Shown here: piece by piece, positions 36,905-46,259 of the stretch
How the letters are laid out: each line of letters opens with the position of its first letter
How positions within the stretch are numbered: the first letter of the stretch is position 1
Assembly (NCBI GenBank): GCA_018657585.1
Contig: JABHWX010000111.1
Coordinates: 1 to 52,310, forward strand
Source of the DNA: Phycisphaerae bacterium
GTDB lineage: Bacteria; Planctomycetota; Phycisphaerae; Phycisphaerales; SM1A02
Direction of reading: 5' to 3'
Length of the DNA: 52,310 nt
Translations under genes and position numbers: made by a program
Notes under the pieces: model-generated
The model's database searches: none
What the model saw: only the letters and a program-made list of their open reading frames with translations
Told to the model about the DNA's origin: nothing

Positions 36905-37959
36905 CACTCTTTTCAATTGGGAAAAAGTGGAAAGGGCAAATTGGAATCGCACTACATGATGGTGCCGTTACGATTGGTCAGTGCGGGTGGAAACACGGCG
37001 TTTATATTCAGCCCCATGTTACTCGTATCGAGAAAAACCCTCGTGAGCTAACAGCGGAGGATTGGCGCAAAGCTTTAGGTTCGCAGTTTATGGGTTCTGA
37101 GTGTTCAATTGCACTACCTGCTTCTATTGCACATCATCAAGTACTTCGGCTACCAAATATGACCGAGAGCGAGTTGAAGGAAGCTGCAGCTTGGGAGATG
37201 GCAGATAGGCTTGGTATCGATCGATCTAAACTTCAGATGGATGCAATGCAGATTGGAACAGGTGGCGATGTACTTGCAGTTGCAATTGAACAAGCAACAC
37301 TTTCCGAATTACTTGAACCAATATACGGAACAGGTCTGCAACCGACATCCATAGAATCACAAAGTGCTTCTATTGCAAGAACTATGAGCATGCTCCACAG
37401 ACGACAAAGTGATCAGGCGAACGTTCGTTCTGTTTTAGATTTTGGCATGAATGATTCTTCATTTATGGTTCTTGCTGGCGATTCAATAATGTTTTACAAA
37501 CATTTAGAGTACTCGGGAAAGAGTTTAATTGAATCGATAGCATCACATACCGGTGTGAGCATTGAACAGGCAACTAGGATGCTAGTAGAGTCAGCAACAT
37601 TGGATCCTCATTCAGACATTGGCAAAACAGTTCGGGATGCAACTCGTGCGATACACGAGGCAATCGCTACTGATGCCATGAAATGTATTCGCCATTATGG
37701 TGTAACAAACCGCGGGCCACTTTCTTCGCAGCTTATCATCACAGGAAGTGCTGGTTGGAATGTATTTCTTGCAGGTGTTTTGTCTACTGCATGTAATCAA
37801 GAGGTTGTTAAGGATGCATCAGCCACACATATTCAAGCATTGCCAAATGAAGTAATAAACACACCAGGTTGGCATATTGCCCTAGGCGCAAGTCTTTCAA
37901 TTTTCCAAGAAACACAACAACGACGTGGTAGCGATCGCCATTCGGAGGAGGCAGCATGA
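36901..37959 (+). CDS. pilM: PilM-like pilus assembly protein (actin-like fold)
   Basis: GTG start; IGIALHDGAVTI, LRLPNMTESELKEAAAWEMADRLGID, VLDFGMNDSSFMVLAGDSIMFYKHLEYSGKSLIESIA; gene order before PilN/O/P/secretin. Confidence 0.72.
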   Translation: MTLFSIGKKWKGQIGIALHDGAVTIGQCGWKHGVYIQPHVTRIEKNPRELTAEDWRKALGSQFMGSECSIALPASIAHHQVLRLPNMTESELKEAAAWEMADRLGIDRSKLQMDAMQIGTGGDVLAVAIEQATLSELLEPIYGTGLQPTSIESQSASIARTMSMLHRRQSDQANVRSVLDFGMNDSSFMVLAGDSIMFYKHLEYSGKSLIESIASHTGVSIEQATRMLVESATLDPHSDIGKTVRDATRAIHEAIATDAMKCIRHYGVTNRGPLSSQLIITGSAGWNVFLAGVLSTACNQEVVKDASATHIQALPNEVINTPGWHIALGASLSIFQETQQRRGSDRHSEEAA

Positions 37960-38555
37960 ATTTATTGCCCGTGCAATATGTGGAACGCAGTAGAAATAAA
38001 GCTCGTAGTGGCAGAGTGGCAATTGCAATTATTATTACATTGTGTGCTGTAGCGGCATTCGCAACCCATTCGCGTTTATCGATGAATTCTTCTGTGGAAG
38101 ATCTAGTAAAAACTCAAGCAAGAGCAAACAATGCGCTTGAAATCGAGGTTGATGCTACATCTCTTGAACGCAAAAAAGAAAAACTAGAATCGTTTGTGTC
38201 CAGGTACAAGAATGAAAAAACTATTTTTCAAATGGGTGACTTAGTTGCAACTATTACAAACATGGTTCCAGATTCAATCACACTTGAGGAATTTTCTCTT
38301 GACATAGTTCACTCTGAGTTTGGAGATGCAATTAGCGGTCGATTGTCTGGGTTCGCGGATAGTGATGAGCGTATTGCTAGGTTTGTGTCCGCACTACAAA
38401 CAGAAGAGCCGTTCGATGCGGTCAGCATGGACTTCAGCCGTTCGCGAAATGTCAGAGAACATCGAGCGCGTGGATTTCGAATTAGTTTTCGAATAGATTT
38501 AGATAAATCTTGGAACGTATCAAGAAATGTTGTAGCAGTTGGAGGTGAAGAATGA
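37956..38555 (+). CDS. PilN-like protein
   Basis: MNLLPVQYVERSRNKARSGRVAIAIIITLCAVAAFA; single N-terminal TM then coiled coil; position after PilM. Confidence 0.65.
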   Translation: MNLLPVQYVERSRNKARSGRVAIAIIITLCAVAAFATHSRLSMNSSVEDLVKTQARANNALEIEVDATSLERKKEKLESFVSRYKNEKTIFQMGDLVATITNMVPDSITLEEFSLDIVHSEFGDAISGRLSGFADSDERIARFVSALQTEEPFDAVSMDFSRSRNVREHRARGFRISFRIDLDKSWNVSRNVVAVGGEE

Positions 38556-39109
38556 CAGCAACACGAGAACGATGGATGTTGTTTGGAACGTTTGTGTTAA
38601 CAGTACTGTTTGTCAGCTTATTTATTTGGCCAAACTATAAGAATGCAAAGTTTGCTTCAGAGGAAACTGAAAATCTAGAATCTAGAATTCAGCAAATTGA
38701 ACTGCGTCAAGCAGAAGTAGAAAAGATGCGAGTTGATTATGAAAGCTTAAAATTGCAAGTTTCAGAAGATTACAAGCATGTTCCCTCTGCTCCGGACATG
38801 TCCCAGATTGTCCAAACCCTCTCTTTGGAAGTAGATGGACAGAAAGTGCTTGATCAAACGTTTACAGCAGGTACAACATCAACAGAATCCTCTAATAAAG
38901 GGTTTGCTATTCAACCTTTGGCAATAACTCTGAATGCAGATTTTGAGTCGATATTTTCTGTAATCCAAAATGTTGAATCGATGAACCGACTTGTGCGCGT
39001 ATCTTCGGTTCGATTTTTGCGTAAAGAGTCAGATTCAGACAAGTTAGCCCCAGCGCTTGAGGCGGCAATTGGCTTACATGCAATGTACGACACATTGGAG
39101 GTGGAATGA
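38552..39109 (+). CDS. PilO-like protein
   Basis: Single N-terminal TM, coiled coil, ferredoxin-like C-terminal region; position in operon. Confidence 0.6.
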   Translation: MTATRERWMLFGTFVLTVLFVSLFIWPNYKNAKFASEETENLESRIQQIELRQAEVEKMRVDYESLKLQVSEDYKHVPSAPDMSQIVQTLSLEVDGQKVLDQTFTAGTTSTESSNKGFAIQPLAITLNADFESIFSVIQNVESMNRLVRVSSVRFLRKESDSDKLAPALEAAIGLHAMYDTLEVE

Positions 39110-39110
39110 T

Positions 39111-39641
39111 ATGCATTCAAAATTAAAACGAACATGGCATAAAATAACAGCCGATAAACGGCGGTTTGGTCTCTTTTGTACACTTTTATTCGTAGGTCTA
39201 TTGCTCTGGGCAAGAATAATTGTCATTGCAAGACCCGCAAGAACAGCTATCGCTGAACCCTATATCGAAACCGCTGTGGCAACAATTTTGAGTTCCGATA
39301 ACAAAACCACGAAAGTTTTTCTGGAATCAGAGCCAATGAAAAATCCGTTCTCGGTGGATAGTGAAATATTTCCACTCCTTACACCATCGACCGATAATAC
39401 GATGCCTGATGGCCAGAAGATTGAGAAAATGAGTGAAAATGATATTGTAAGGTCATTTAGGCTAGAAGCAGTAATGGGGAAATTGGCAATGATTAATGGT
39501 CAAGTGGTCAAGATTGGAGACATAGTTGGCTCGAAAACTGTCCAGGAGCCATTGAGGCTGATAGATGTACATGGTCGAACAGTCATCATTTCAGCGGGAG
39601 CCCGCCGATATGAACTCTCAATAGCGCCCCTTCGCCAATAG
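39111..39641 (+). CDS. PilP/GspC-like inner membrane protein
   Basis: Single TM; C-terminal FRLEAVMGKLAMINGQVVKIGDIVGSKTVQEPLRLIDVHGRTVIISAGARRYEL; position before secretin. Confidence 0.55.
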   Translation: MHSKLKRTWHKITADKRRFGLFCTLLFVGLLLWARIIVIARPARTAIAEPYIETAVATILSSDNKTTKVFLESEPMKNPFSVDSEIFPLLTPSTDNTMPDGQKIEKMSENDIVRSFRLEAVMGKLAMINGQVVKIGDIVGSKTVQEPLRLIDVHGRTVIISAGARRYELSIAPLRQ

Positions 39642-39649
39642 GGTTGTAG

Positions 39650-41386
39650 GTGCGTTTGTGGAGACGCACCGTGAAATATATACATACTTTTTTCATTCTT
39701 GTTCTTCTTGGGTTTACTGTACCTGCGCCCGCGCAAGAAGATTTTGAAGATGCTGAACAGACTGACGTAGTTGTAGACGAGTTCGGAGCAGTTGATCTTG
39801 TGGTAAATGAAACAGAGGTCACTCAGGTTCTTGAAATGTTGTCAATTCAAAGCCAGAAAAACATTATTGCAAGCAATAGTGTGACTGGTGTTGTTTCAGC
39901 AAACTTATACGATGTTACGTTTAATGAAGCTCTTGATGCAATTTTACGAGTCAATGGTTTTGGATATATCGAAGAGGGAAACTTTGTTTATGTGTATACC
40001 ATTGAAGAGTTAGACACAATAGAGAAAGCTCGACGTCAAACTGAAAGCCGCATCTATGAACTGCAGTATTTATCAGCAACAGATGCAAACGAGTTTATTA
40101 CACCTCTGTTGAGCGAAGACGGGGAAGCGGCATATCGCGGTGATGTTGAACCTGGATTTGAACCGACAATTTCAGATGCTGGGGGCGATAGTTATGCATG
40201 GACAAGTAAACTGGTGGTCAATGATTATCCAGCGAATTTAGAGAACATTGCACTGCTTCTTGCAGATTTAGATACATCGCCCTCGCAGGTTGTTGTTGAA
40301 GCAACAGTTGTGCAAACACTTGTTACAGAAGATAACGAGTTTGGCATTGATTTCACAGCGCTCTCTAATATCCGCATTCAAAACGTAGTGAACCCACTCG
40401 GTGCAGCGCAAGATTTAATAACTGGAGCGCTTGCTCCAGCACCGCCAGCCGGTTCAAATACGTCAGTTGTTTCCTCTGGTGTAGGTGGGACTAATGACCC
40501 GACATTTACAGGCGGGCTCAAAGCAGGCATTATTCAAGATCACGTTGGAGCATTCCTCAAAGTTCTTGATCAAGTTGCGGACACAACAGTAATGGCTAGA
40601 CCTCGAATTACATGTCTCAATAGGCAAGCCGCCCAAGTGATGATTGGTTCAAAGGTTGGTTATACATCGACAGCTGTTACTGAAACAACAACATCAACAA
40701 ACATTCTTTTCATTGACACAGGTATTCAACTCAATTTTAGACCATTCATTTCATCGGATGGAATGATTCGCTTAGAATTGCGACCAAGTGTTTCGTCAGT
40801 CACATTTCAAAATGCGCTCACTGGCGGTGCAAATGTGCCTTTAGAAACAACTCAAGAGTTGACAACGAATATCCGTTGTCGTGATGGTGAGACAATTATT
40901 CTTGGTGGACTGTTTCGCGAAAGTTCAACGATAACAAGAAATCAAGTCCCATTTCTAGGAGATATACCAATAATAGGGGCTGCCTTCCGTGGGCAAGTTG
41001 ATGCAGTGAATAAAGAAGAAATTATTTTCCTACTTACACCTACAATTATTCCTGATGAACAACTCTGGGAAGCAGGTAAAGATTCACTTGAAATAGTGCA
41101 AGTAGTTCGTGTTGGAGCTCGGGCAGGACTGCTTCCATTTAGTCACGATCAAATTACAGCAAACTACAATCGTGATGCGCTTGATTCGTATCGTAAAGGC
41201 GACTTAGATCAGGCCATGTATTGGTCAAACCTTTCATTGCGATCATCACAAGTTCAGCCAGAAATGATTCGTCTCCGCGAACTCATAACAAATGAACAGG
41301 AGTCACTGTGGGAGCGAGACCTTTTACGAAAACTCATAATTCGAGAACAACAACATGTCCAAGCAGAATCGGAGAATGTAGAGTGA
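39650..41386 (+). CDS. Secretin (GspD/PilQ family)
   Basis: VLEMLSIQSQKNIIASNSVTGVVSANLYDVTFNEALDAILRVNGFGY (N-domain); ARPRITCLNRQAAQVMIGSKVGY; ETIILGGLFRESSTITRNQVPFLGDIPIIGAAFRG. Confidence 0.93.
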   Translation: MRLWRRTVKYIHTFFILVLLGFTVPAPAQEDFEDAEQTDVVVDEFGAVDLVVNETEVTQVLEMLSIQSQKNIIASNSVTGVVSANLYDVTFNEALDAILRVNGFGYIEEGNFVYVYTIEELDTIEKARRQTESRIYELQYLSATDANEFITPLLSEDGEAAYRGDVEPGFEPTISDAGGDSYAWTSKLVVNDYPANLENIALLLADLDTSPSQVVVEATVVQTLVTEDNEFGIDFTALSNIRIQNVVNPLGAAQDLITGALAPAPPAGSNTSVVSSGVGGTNDPTFTGGLKAGIIQDHVGAFLKVLDQVADTTVMARPRITCLNRQAAQVMIGSKVGYTSTAVTETTTSTNILFIDTGIQLNFRPFISSDGMIRLELRPSVSSVTFQNALTGGANVPLETTQELTTNIRCRDGETIILGGLFRESSTITRNQVPFLGDIPIIGAAFRGQVDAVNKEEIIFLLTPTIIPDEQLWEAGKDSLEIVQVVRVGARAGLLPFSHDQITANYNRDALDSYRKGDLDQAMYWSNLSLRSSQVQPEMIRLRELITNEQESLWERDLLRKLIIREQQHVQAESENVE

Positions 41387-42579
41387 ATCGATTAATAGCG
41401 ATTGTTTGTTTGTTGGTATTCCTTAGTGGATGTGGTGGACCGACTAAGTCAGGATTAGAAGCCAGAGCAAATGCACATAGGCGAATGGATTCAGTAAACG
41501 CAGACCTTGCAGCGCAACAAGCAAAGCAGCAATTTGAAGTTGGCCAATTTGATAAAGCAATTGAGACAATCAATGCGGCTATTGCAAGATATAGTGAAAA
41601 TGGAAACTACCATTTACTTCGAGGTCGAATATTACTAGAACAACATCGATTGGATGCTGCGTTTCACGCATTAACCAAAGCGATAACTCTTACGCCGCAA
41701 CTTCCAGAACCACACTATTTTTTGGGCACACTTCACCAGCGATGGGGCGAAGATGAGAAGGCGCTTGCTGAGTACAAACAAGCAATGGTAAAAGATACAT
41801 CGCATCCTCAATATTTTCTCGCGACTGCTGAAACACACGTTGCATTAGAACAATATGACACTGCGATTGAACTATTGACCTCTTCTAGTCAAGAATTTCA
41901 ACATCACCCATCAGTTTCATTATTACTTGGTCAAATTCACTTAACTCTCGGGCAGTCGGAAGAAGCAGCAAAGTGGTTTGAAGATTCCAGAATGCTTGGA
42001 AGCGAAAACCCAGATGTACTTACATCGATAGTAACAGCACACTTCAATGCTGGTAACTATGCAGAGTGTCTCCATGCACTGGCTCTTCTTAAAGACAAGC
42101 AAGAGTTACTTTCTGCAACCATGAACAGAATAAAGGGAAAGTGTCTTAGCGCGACAGGTCGCCCCATCGAAGGTCGTGATTTATGTCTCCTTGTAACTCG
42201 ACAGACACCGGATGATTCTGGATCTTGGATCGATTTAGGGTACATTTCTTGGGATATGGGCGACTATAAGCGTCTTGGCGTTTGCGGTTCCAAAATTAGC
42301 CAACTCTCCCCCGAGTTACCAGAAGGTCCTCTGTTTGTAGGAATCGCAGCGGTGCATGATGGTGATCGGATTAAGGCAAATAAAATGCTCTCATTATTGG
42401 GGTCCGATAACAGCATTCATGGCATAGATACATTGCTAAAAATGGTTGGAAAAAACACAAAAAACGGGCAAGAATCGGTAAATACACCGAATATGCATAC
42501 AAATTCTGCCGAAGGTGAAACTGAGCAACAGGCGCCAAAATTAGCGATTGTTGGCTCTGATTCAAACGAAACCCCGTAA
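41383..42579 (+). CDS. TPR-repeat lipoprotein (PilF-like)
   Basis: GTG start at 41383, lipobox LVFLSGCGG; TPR units FDKAIETINAAIARYSENGNYHLLRGRILLEQ. Confidence 0.8.
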   Translation: MNRLIAIVCLLVFLSGCGGPTKSGLEARANAHRRMDSVNADLAAQQAKQQFEVGQFDKAIETINAAIARYSENGNYHLLRGRILLEQHRLDAAFHALTKAITLTPQLPEPHYFLGTLHQRWGEDEKALAEYKQAMVKDTSHPQYFLATAETHVALEQYDTAIELLTSSSQEFQHHPSVSLLLGQIHLTLGQSEEAAKWFEDSRMLGSENPDVLTSIVTAHFNAGNYAECLHALALLKDKQELLSATMNRIKGKCLSATGRPIEGRDLCLLVTRQTPDDSGSWIDLGYISWDMGDYKRLGVCGSKISQLSPELPEGPLFVGIAAVHDGDRIKANKMLSLLGSDNSIHGIDTLLKMVGKNTKNGQESVNTPNMHTNSAEGETEQQAPKLAIVGSDSNETP

Positions 42580-42624
42580 GACACGATTGTCTCCAAAGGG
42601 TTTCACAACCCAAGGCAGACTCTC

Positions 42625-43887
42625 GTGTTTACAGATCCAATTTCAATCACAACCATCGCTTGTACGACTGCAATAGCATTCATCGCAATCGTTGTTGCAT
42701 TGAAATGGAAAGCACAGGGCGATTCTGTAATCTCAGCATTGCAAACAGCAAAACTTGATGCCGATGAAGCCAAAGCAGCTTTAGAGTCTGCCAAAATTCA
42801 TGGTTGCATTGACCGCACTCGTCGCCGTCAAGTGGAAGCTGTTTTTGATGTGTTGCGTGATTCTGTGCTTGTCATTGATGCTCATGGCGAAATTCTCCAT
42901 GCCAATGAATGTGCTGCTGGGTTGCTTTCGGTTGCTCCAAGTGAAGTGGCGGGGATGCCACTTGCAGAAGTTGTACTTGACCATCAACTTATATCTACGA
43001 TTTCAGATGCTCGTTGTGGTCTGCCCAAAGAAGGTCGACAGTACGAACAAGAAATTCAAGTGGGTGATGAATCAATCGCCTACGAAGTGCATCTTCAATC
43101 TGTAGGACGCAAAGATGAACCAATGCACGCAGTAGTTACTGTATTGAGGGATTTATCGAAAGAACGAGAGATTGCCAGGTTAAAAAGCGATTTTGTTTCT
43201 AAAGCAAGTCATGAACTTCGAACTCCTCTCTCGTCAATCTCAGCATATATTGAAATGCTCGTTGATGGTGACGCTGCAGATGAAACAGCCCGACAAGAGT
43301 TTTATGCAGTGATTTCAACAGAAACAGATCGTCTTCAACGCATGATTGACAACTTGCTAAACATTAGTCGGATTGAAGCGGGCCTTATGCACATTGATAG
43401 AGACCGAGTAGAGTTTGGTTCACTCATTGAACGAGCTGTGAAAAATATGAAACCTCAAGCTCGAGCAAAGAAGATTGACATTCATACACAACTTGCTTCT
43501 GTTGACCTAGCGGTGAGAGGTGACAGCGACATGCTTTACCAAGTGGTCGTGAACTTGCTTTCAAATGCGATCAAGTATACGCCCGAAGGCGGTCGGATTG
43601 TTCTTGCAGCAGATGCGGAGAATCTAACGCACAGTTTGCATTTCTCTGTTTCTGATACAGGTCTTGGTATAGCACCAGATCAAACAGAAAAAGTATTCGA
43701 CAAGTTTTACCGAGTAGAAAATTATAGACGGGTTGCTCATGGAACAGGTTTAGGTTTAAACCTATGTCGCCACATTGTGGAAACATTGCACAGCGGACAA
43801 ATTGGCGTTGATTCAAAATTAGGAATGGGTTCGAAATTCTGGATTTCGATACCGACTGGAGATTGCAGCGCAAAATTAGCGGCGTAA
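42625..43887 (+). CDS. PAS-domain sensor histidine kinase
   Basis: N-terminal TM; PAS-like VLVIDAHGEILHANECAAGLL; HisKA FVSKASHELRTPLSSISAY; HATPase VVNLLSNAIKYTPEGG, DTGLGIAPDQTEKVFDKFYR. Confidence 0.93.
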   Translation: MFTDPISITTIACTTAIAFIAIVVALKWKAQGDSVISALQTAKLDADEAKAALESAKIHGCIDRTRRRQVEAVFDVLRDSVLVIDAHGEILHANECAAGLLSVAPSEVAGMPLAEVVLDHQLISTISDARCGLPKEGRQYEQEIQVGDESIAYEVHLQSVGRKDEPMHAVVTVLRDLSKEREIARLKSDFVSKASHELRTPLSSISAYIEMLVDGDAADETARQEFYAVISTETDRLQRMIDNLLNISRIEAGLMHIDRDRVEFGSLIERAVKNMKPQARAKKIDIHTQLASVDLAVRGDSDMLYQVVVNLLSNAIKYTPEGGRIVLAADAENLTHSLHFSVSDTGLGIAPDQTEKVFDKFYRVENYRRVAHGTGLGLNLCRHIVETLHSGQIGVDSKLGMGSKFWISIPTGDCSAKLAA

Positions 43888-43894
43888 TACAAGC

Positions 43895-44308
43895 ATGACA
43901 TCAACGGCACATAAAATTTTAATTGTTGACGACGAAGCACACATCTTGCAAGTACTATCGTTGAAACTACGTAATTGTGGATACGATATCGCGACTGCAG
44001 TTGATGGCGAAGATGCTCTTCATCAAGCAAAGTCGGATATTCCTGACTTAATTATCTCAGACGTTCAAATGCCCTACATGAATGGTTTGGAACTTTCGCA
44101 CGCATTATCAAATGATCCTGTGACATCACATATTCCAATAGTTATCCTTACTGCTCGTGGACATACACTTGAAACTAGCGATACAGATATTCCGAATGTA
44201 CGAAAAGTACTAAGCAAACCATTTAGCCCTCGCGGCATCGCCGAACTTGTTTCAGAATTGCTCCAAGGTGCCCCAGCGTGTGATACAGGCAAATCGGAGG
44301 CAGCGTGA
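43895..44308 (+). CDS. Single-domain response regulator (receiver)
   Basis: ILIVDDEAHILQVLSLKLRNCGYDIATAVDGEDAL; DLIISDVQMPYMNGLEL; VLSKPFSPRG. Confidence 0.92.
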   Translation: MTSTAHKILIVDDEAHILQVLSLKLRNCGYDIATAVDGEDALHQAKSDIPDLIISDVQMPYMNGLELSHALSNDPVTSHIPIVILTARGHTLETSDTDIPNVRKVLSKPFSPRGIAELVSELLQGAPACDTGKSEAA

Positions 44309-45924
44309 ATATAAAACAAGCGACAATTTCCAGCACACAAATAGATACCGCATTTGACACTCAAATGCGAAGTGTTGGCATTGTGGTTATGTTTGCCGAT
44401 GCAAACGGAAACGTTACTTCAAATATGCAAGATTGGCTAACAGATTTGTTACTTTCATCACCTTTGTTGCATCGTGCAGTGCAAGACAATATGCAGCATT
44501 GGTTGAAACAAGATTCGCCAGGGTGCATTGAAGCATGTGCTGGTGTTTGGGTCGCTCCTGTGCGACAAATCAAAAACAAACGAACTAATGGATTTGGTTT
44601 AGGCGTGTTTATTACGGATGAATTGTGCGAAGGCGAATACTTCCACGCACTTTGTCAAGCAAGCAATGCAGATGTAACCATGATCCGTGAGTTAATCAAA
44701 TCTATGAATCCGATTTCAACTAACGATGTTAACCGTATGTCAACGCTATTCCAAATGGCGTGGAGCACATCGCTACAAAATGAAAGTACACAACACACGG
44801 TTGAGTCGGTTGGGAAAGAACTTGCTGATTCGTATGAAGAAATCAGTTTGCTATACACCATAACAAGCAGCATGAATTCGGTGAATCATCCAGAACGTTT
44901 TATTGAACTTGCGTGCAACGAGCTTCTTCAAACTCTACCGTATGGGTGGGTAGGTGTGCAGCTACGAATCGGGGATCGACTTCCACGAATTGGCAACGAC
45001 CTTGTATTTGCTGGAAACTCGCCAAAGAATATTGCTTCTGCAGTTCGTTCGATTACAAACGATATTGAATCGTCACCAATTATTTCTACATGTAATGATG
45101 CAGTTGCCAATCGCCTTGGAAAAGCAACAATAATTGAACCGATAATGAGCGACGGTGAAGTTATTGGCGTGCTTGTAGCGGCAGAAAAACAGAGTAATGA
45201 CCCAGATGCTTCTTCAGTAGATATCAAACTATTATCAGCAACGGCTGCTCAACTCGCTATTTTCCTTGAAAATGCGCTTTTATACGAAGATTTGAACGCG
45301 ACCTTCCTTGGAACTCTTGAAGCACTAACAAATTCGATAGATGCGAAAGATAAGTACACCTGTGGTCATTCTCAAAGGGTGGCATTATTAACGGCACAAC
45401 TCGCTGAATCGGCTGGTTTAGAAGCGGACCAAGTCGATCGCTTTCGAATAGCCGGTCTTGTGCATGACATAGGTAAAATTGGTGTGCCAGAAAGTGTGCT
45501 CCTGAAAAAGGGCGATTTAACAGACGATGAATTTGAGTCAATTAAGAAGCACCCTGAAATTGGAGCAAGGATTCTAAAAGACATCCCACAGATGGAAGAC
45601 ATTCTTGGTGGTGTTTTGCATCATCATGAAAAATTTGATGGTGGAGGATATCCGCACGGGATTGCTGGCGATTGTATTCCACTGGTTGCAAGAATGATTT
45701 CATTGGCTGATACGTTTGATGCGATGTCGTCGAGTCGAACATATCGAACAGCTATGACAAGAAATTCTGTTCTTGATGAAATGAGAAGTGTTGTTGGCAT
45801 ACAGTTTGATCCCGATCTAGCAGAACTTTTCTTCGATCTTGATTTCTCTAACTGGGAGAAACTTATGGTTGACCATCAAACGGGTAATACAGAGGATCCC
45901 TCAGCGATAAGGAAAGCAGCATGA
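44305..45924 (+). CDS. GAF-like + HD-GYP domain protein (predicted c-di-GMP phosphodiesterase)
   Basis: LTNSIDAKDKYTCGHSQRVALLTAQLAE; AGLVHDIGKIGVPESVLLKKGDLTDDEFE; VLHHHEKFDGGGYPHGIAG; DTFDAMSSSRTYRTAM. Confidence 0.92.
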   Translation: MNIKQATISSTQIDTAFDTQMRSVGIVVMFADANGNVTSNMQDWLTDLLLSSPLLHRAVQDNMQHWLKQDSPGCIEACAGVWVAPVRQIKNKRTNGFGLGVFITDELCEGEYFHALCQASNADVTMIRELIKSMNPISTNDVNRMSTLFQMAWSTSLQNESTQHTVESVGKELADSYEEISLLYTITSSMNSVNHPERFIELACNELLQTLPYGWVGVQLRIGDRLPRIGNDLVFAGNSPKNIASAVRSITNDIESSPIISTCNDAVANRLGKATIIEPIMSDGEVIGVLVAAEKQSNDPDASSVDIKLLSATAAQLAIFLENALLYEDLNATFLGTLEALTNSIDAKDKYTCGHSQRVALLTAQLAESAGLEADQVDRFRIAGLVHDIGKIGVPESVLLKKGDLTDDEFESIKKHPEIGARILKDIPQMEDILGGVLHHHEKFDGGGYPHGIAGDCIPLVARMISLADTFDAMSSSRTYRTAMTRNSVLDEMRSVVGIQFDPDLAELFFDLDFSNWEKLMVDHQTGNTEDPSAIRKAA

Positions 45925-46256
45925 ATATTACATCTGAAGTACATCTTTCAGCAACAGTAATCACTATTACAGGTGAGTTTATGGCTGATGACGCAGATCA
46001 GTTTCATCGAAATATGCGTGACTTCAGCGAGGACTTTGATTCAAACATCATTATTGATTGTTCAGAATTAACTCTTATAGACTCGGTTGGGCTTGAGTCG
46101 TTGCTTTGGTTGTCCGATGAACTGAATCGAAACGGTAACAAATTGAAATTTGCTGCTGTTTCTCCAAGCGTACATCGTGTATTTGAGATTACTCGTCTTG
46201 AGCGCGTATTCAGTACAGATGACACGGTTGAAGCTGCTGCTAGGAGTTTCGTGTAA
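45921..46256 (+). CDS. STAS domain protein (anti-sigma factor antagonist-like)
   Basis: NIIIDCSELTLIDSVGLESLLWLSDELNRNGNKLKFAAVSPSVHRVFEITRLERVF. Confidence 0.88.
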   Translation: MNITSEVHLSATVITITGEFMADDADQFHRNMRDFSEDFDSNIIIDCSELTLIDSVGLESLLWLSDELNRNGNKLKFAAVSPSVHRVFEITRLERVFSTDDTVEAAARSFV

Positions 46257-46259
46257 ATA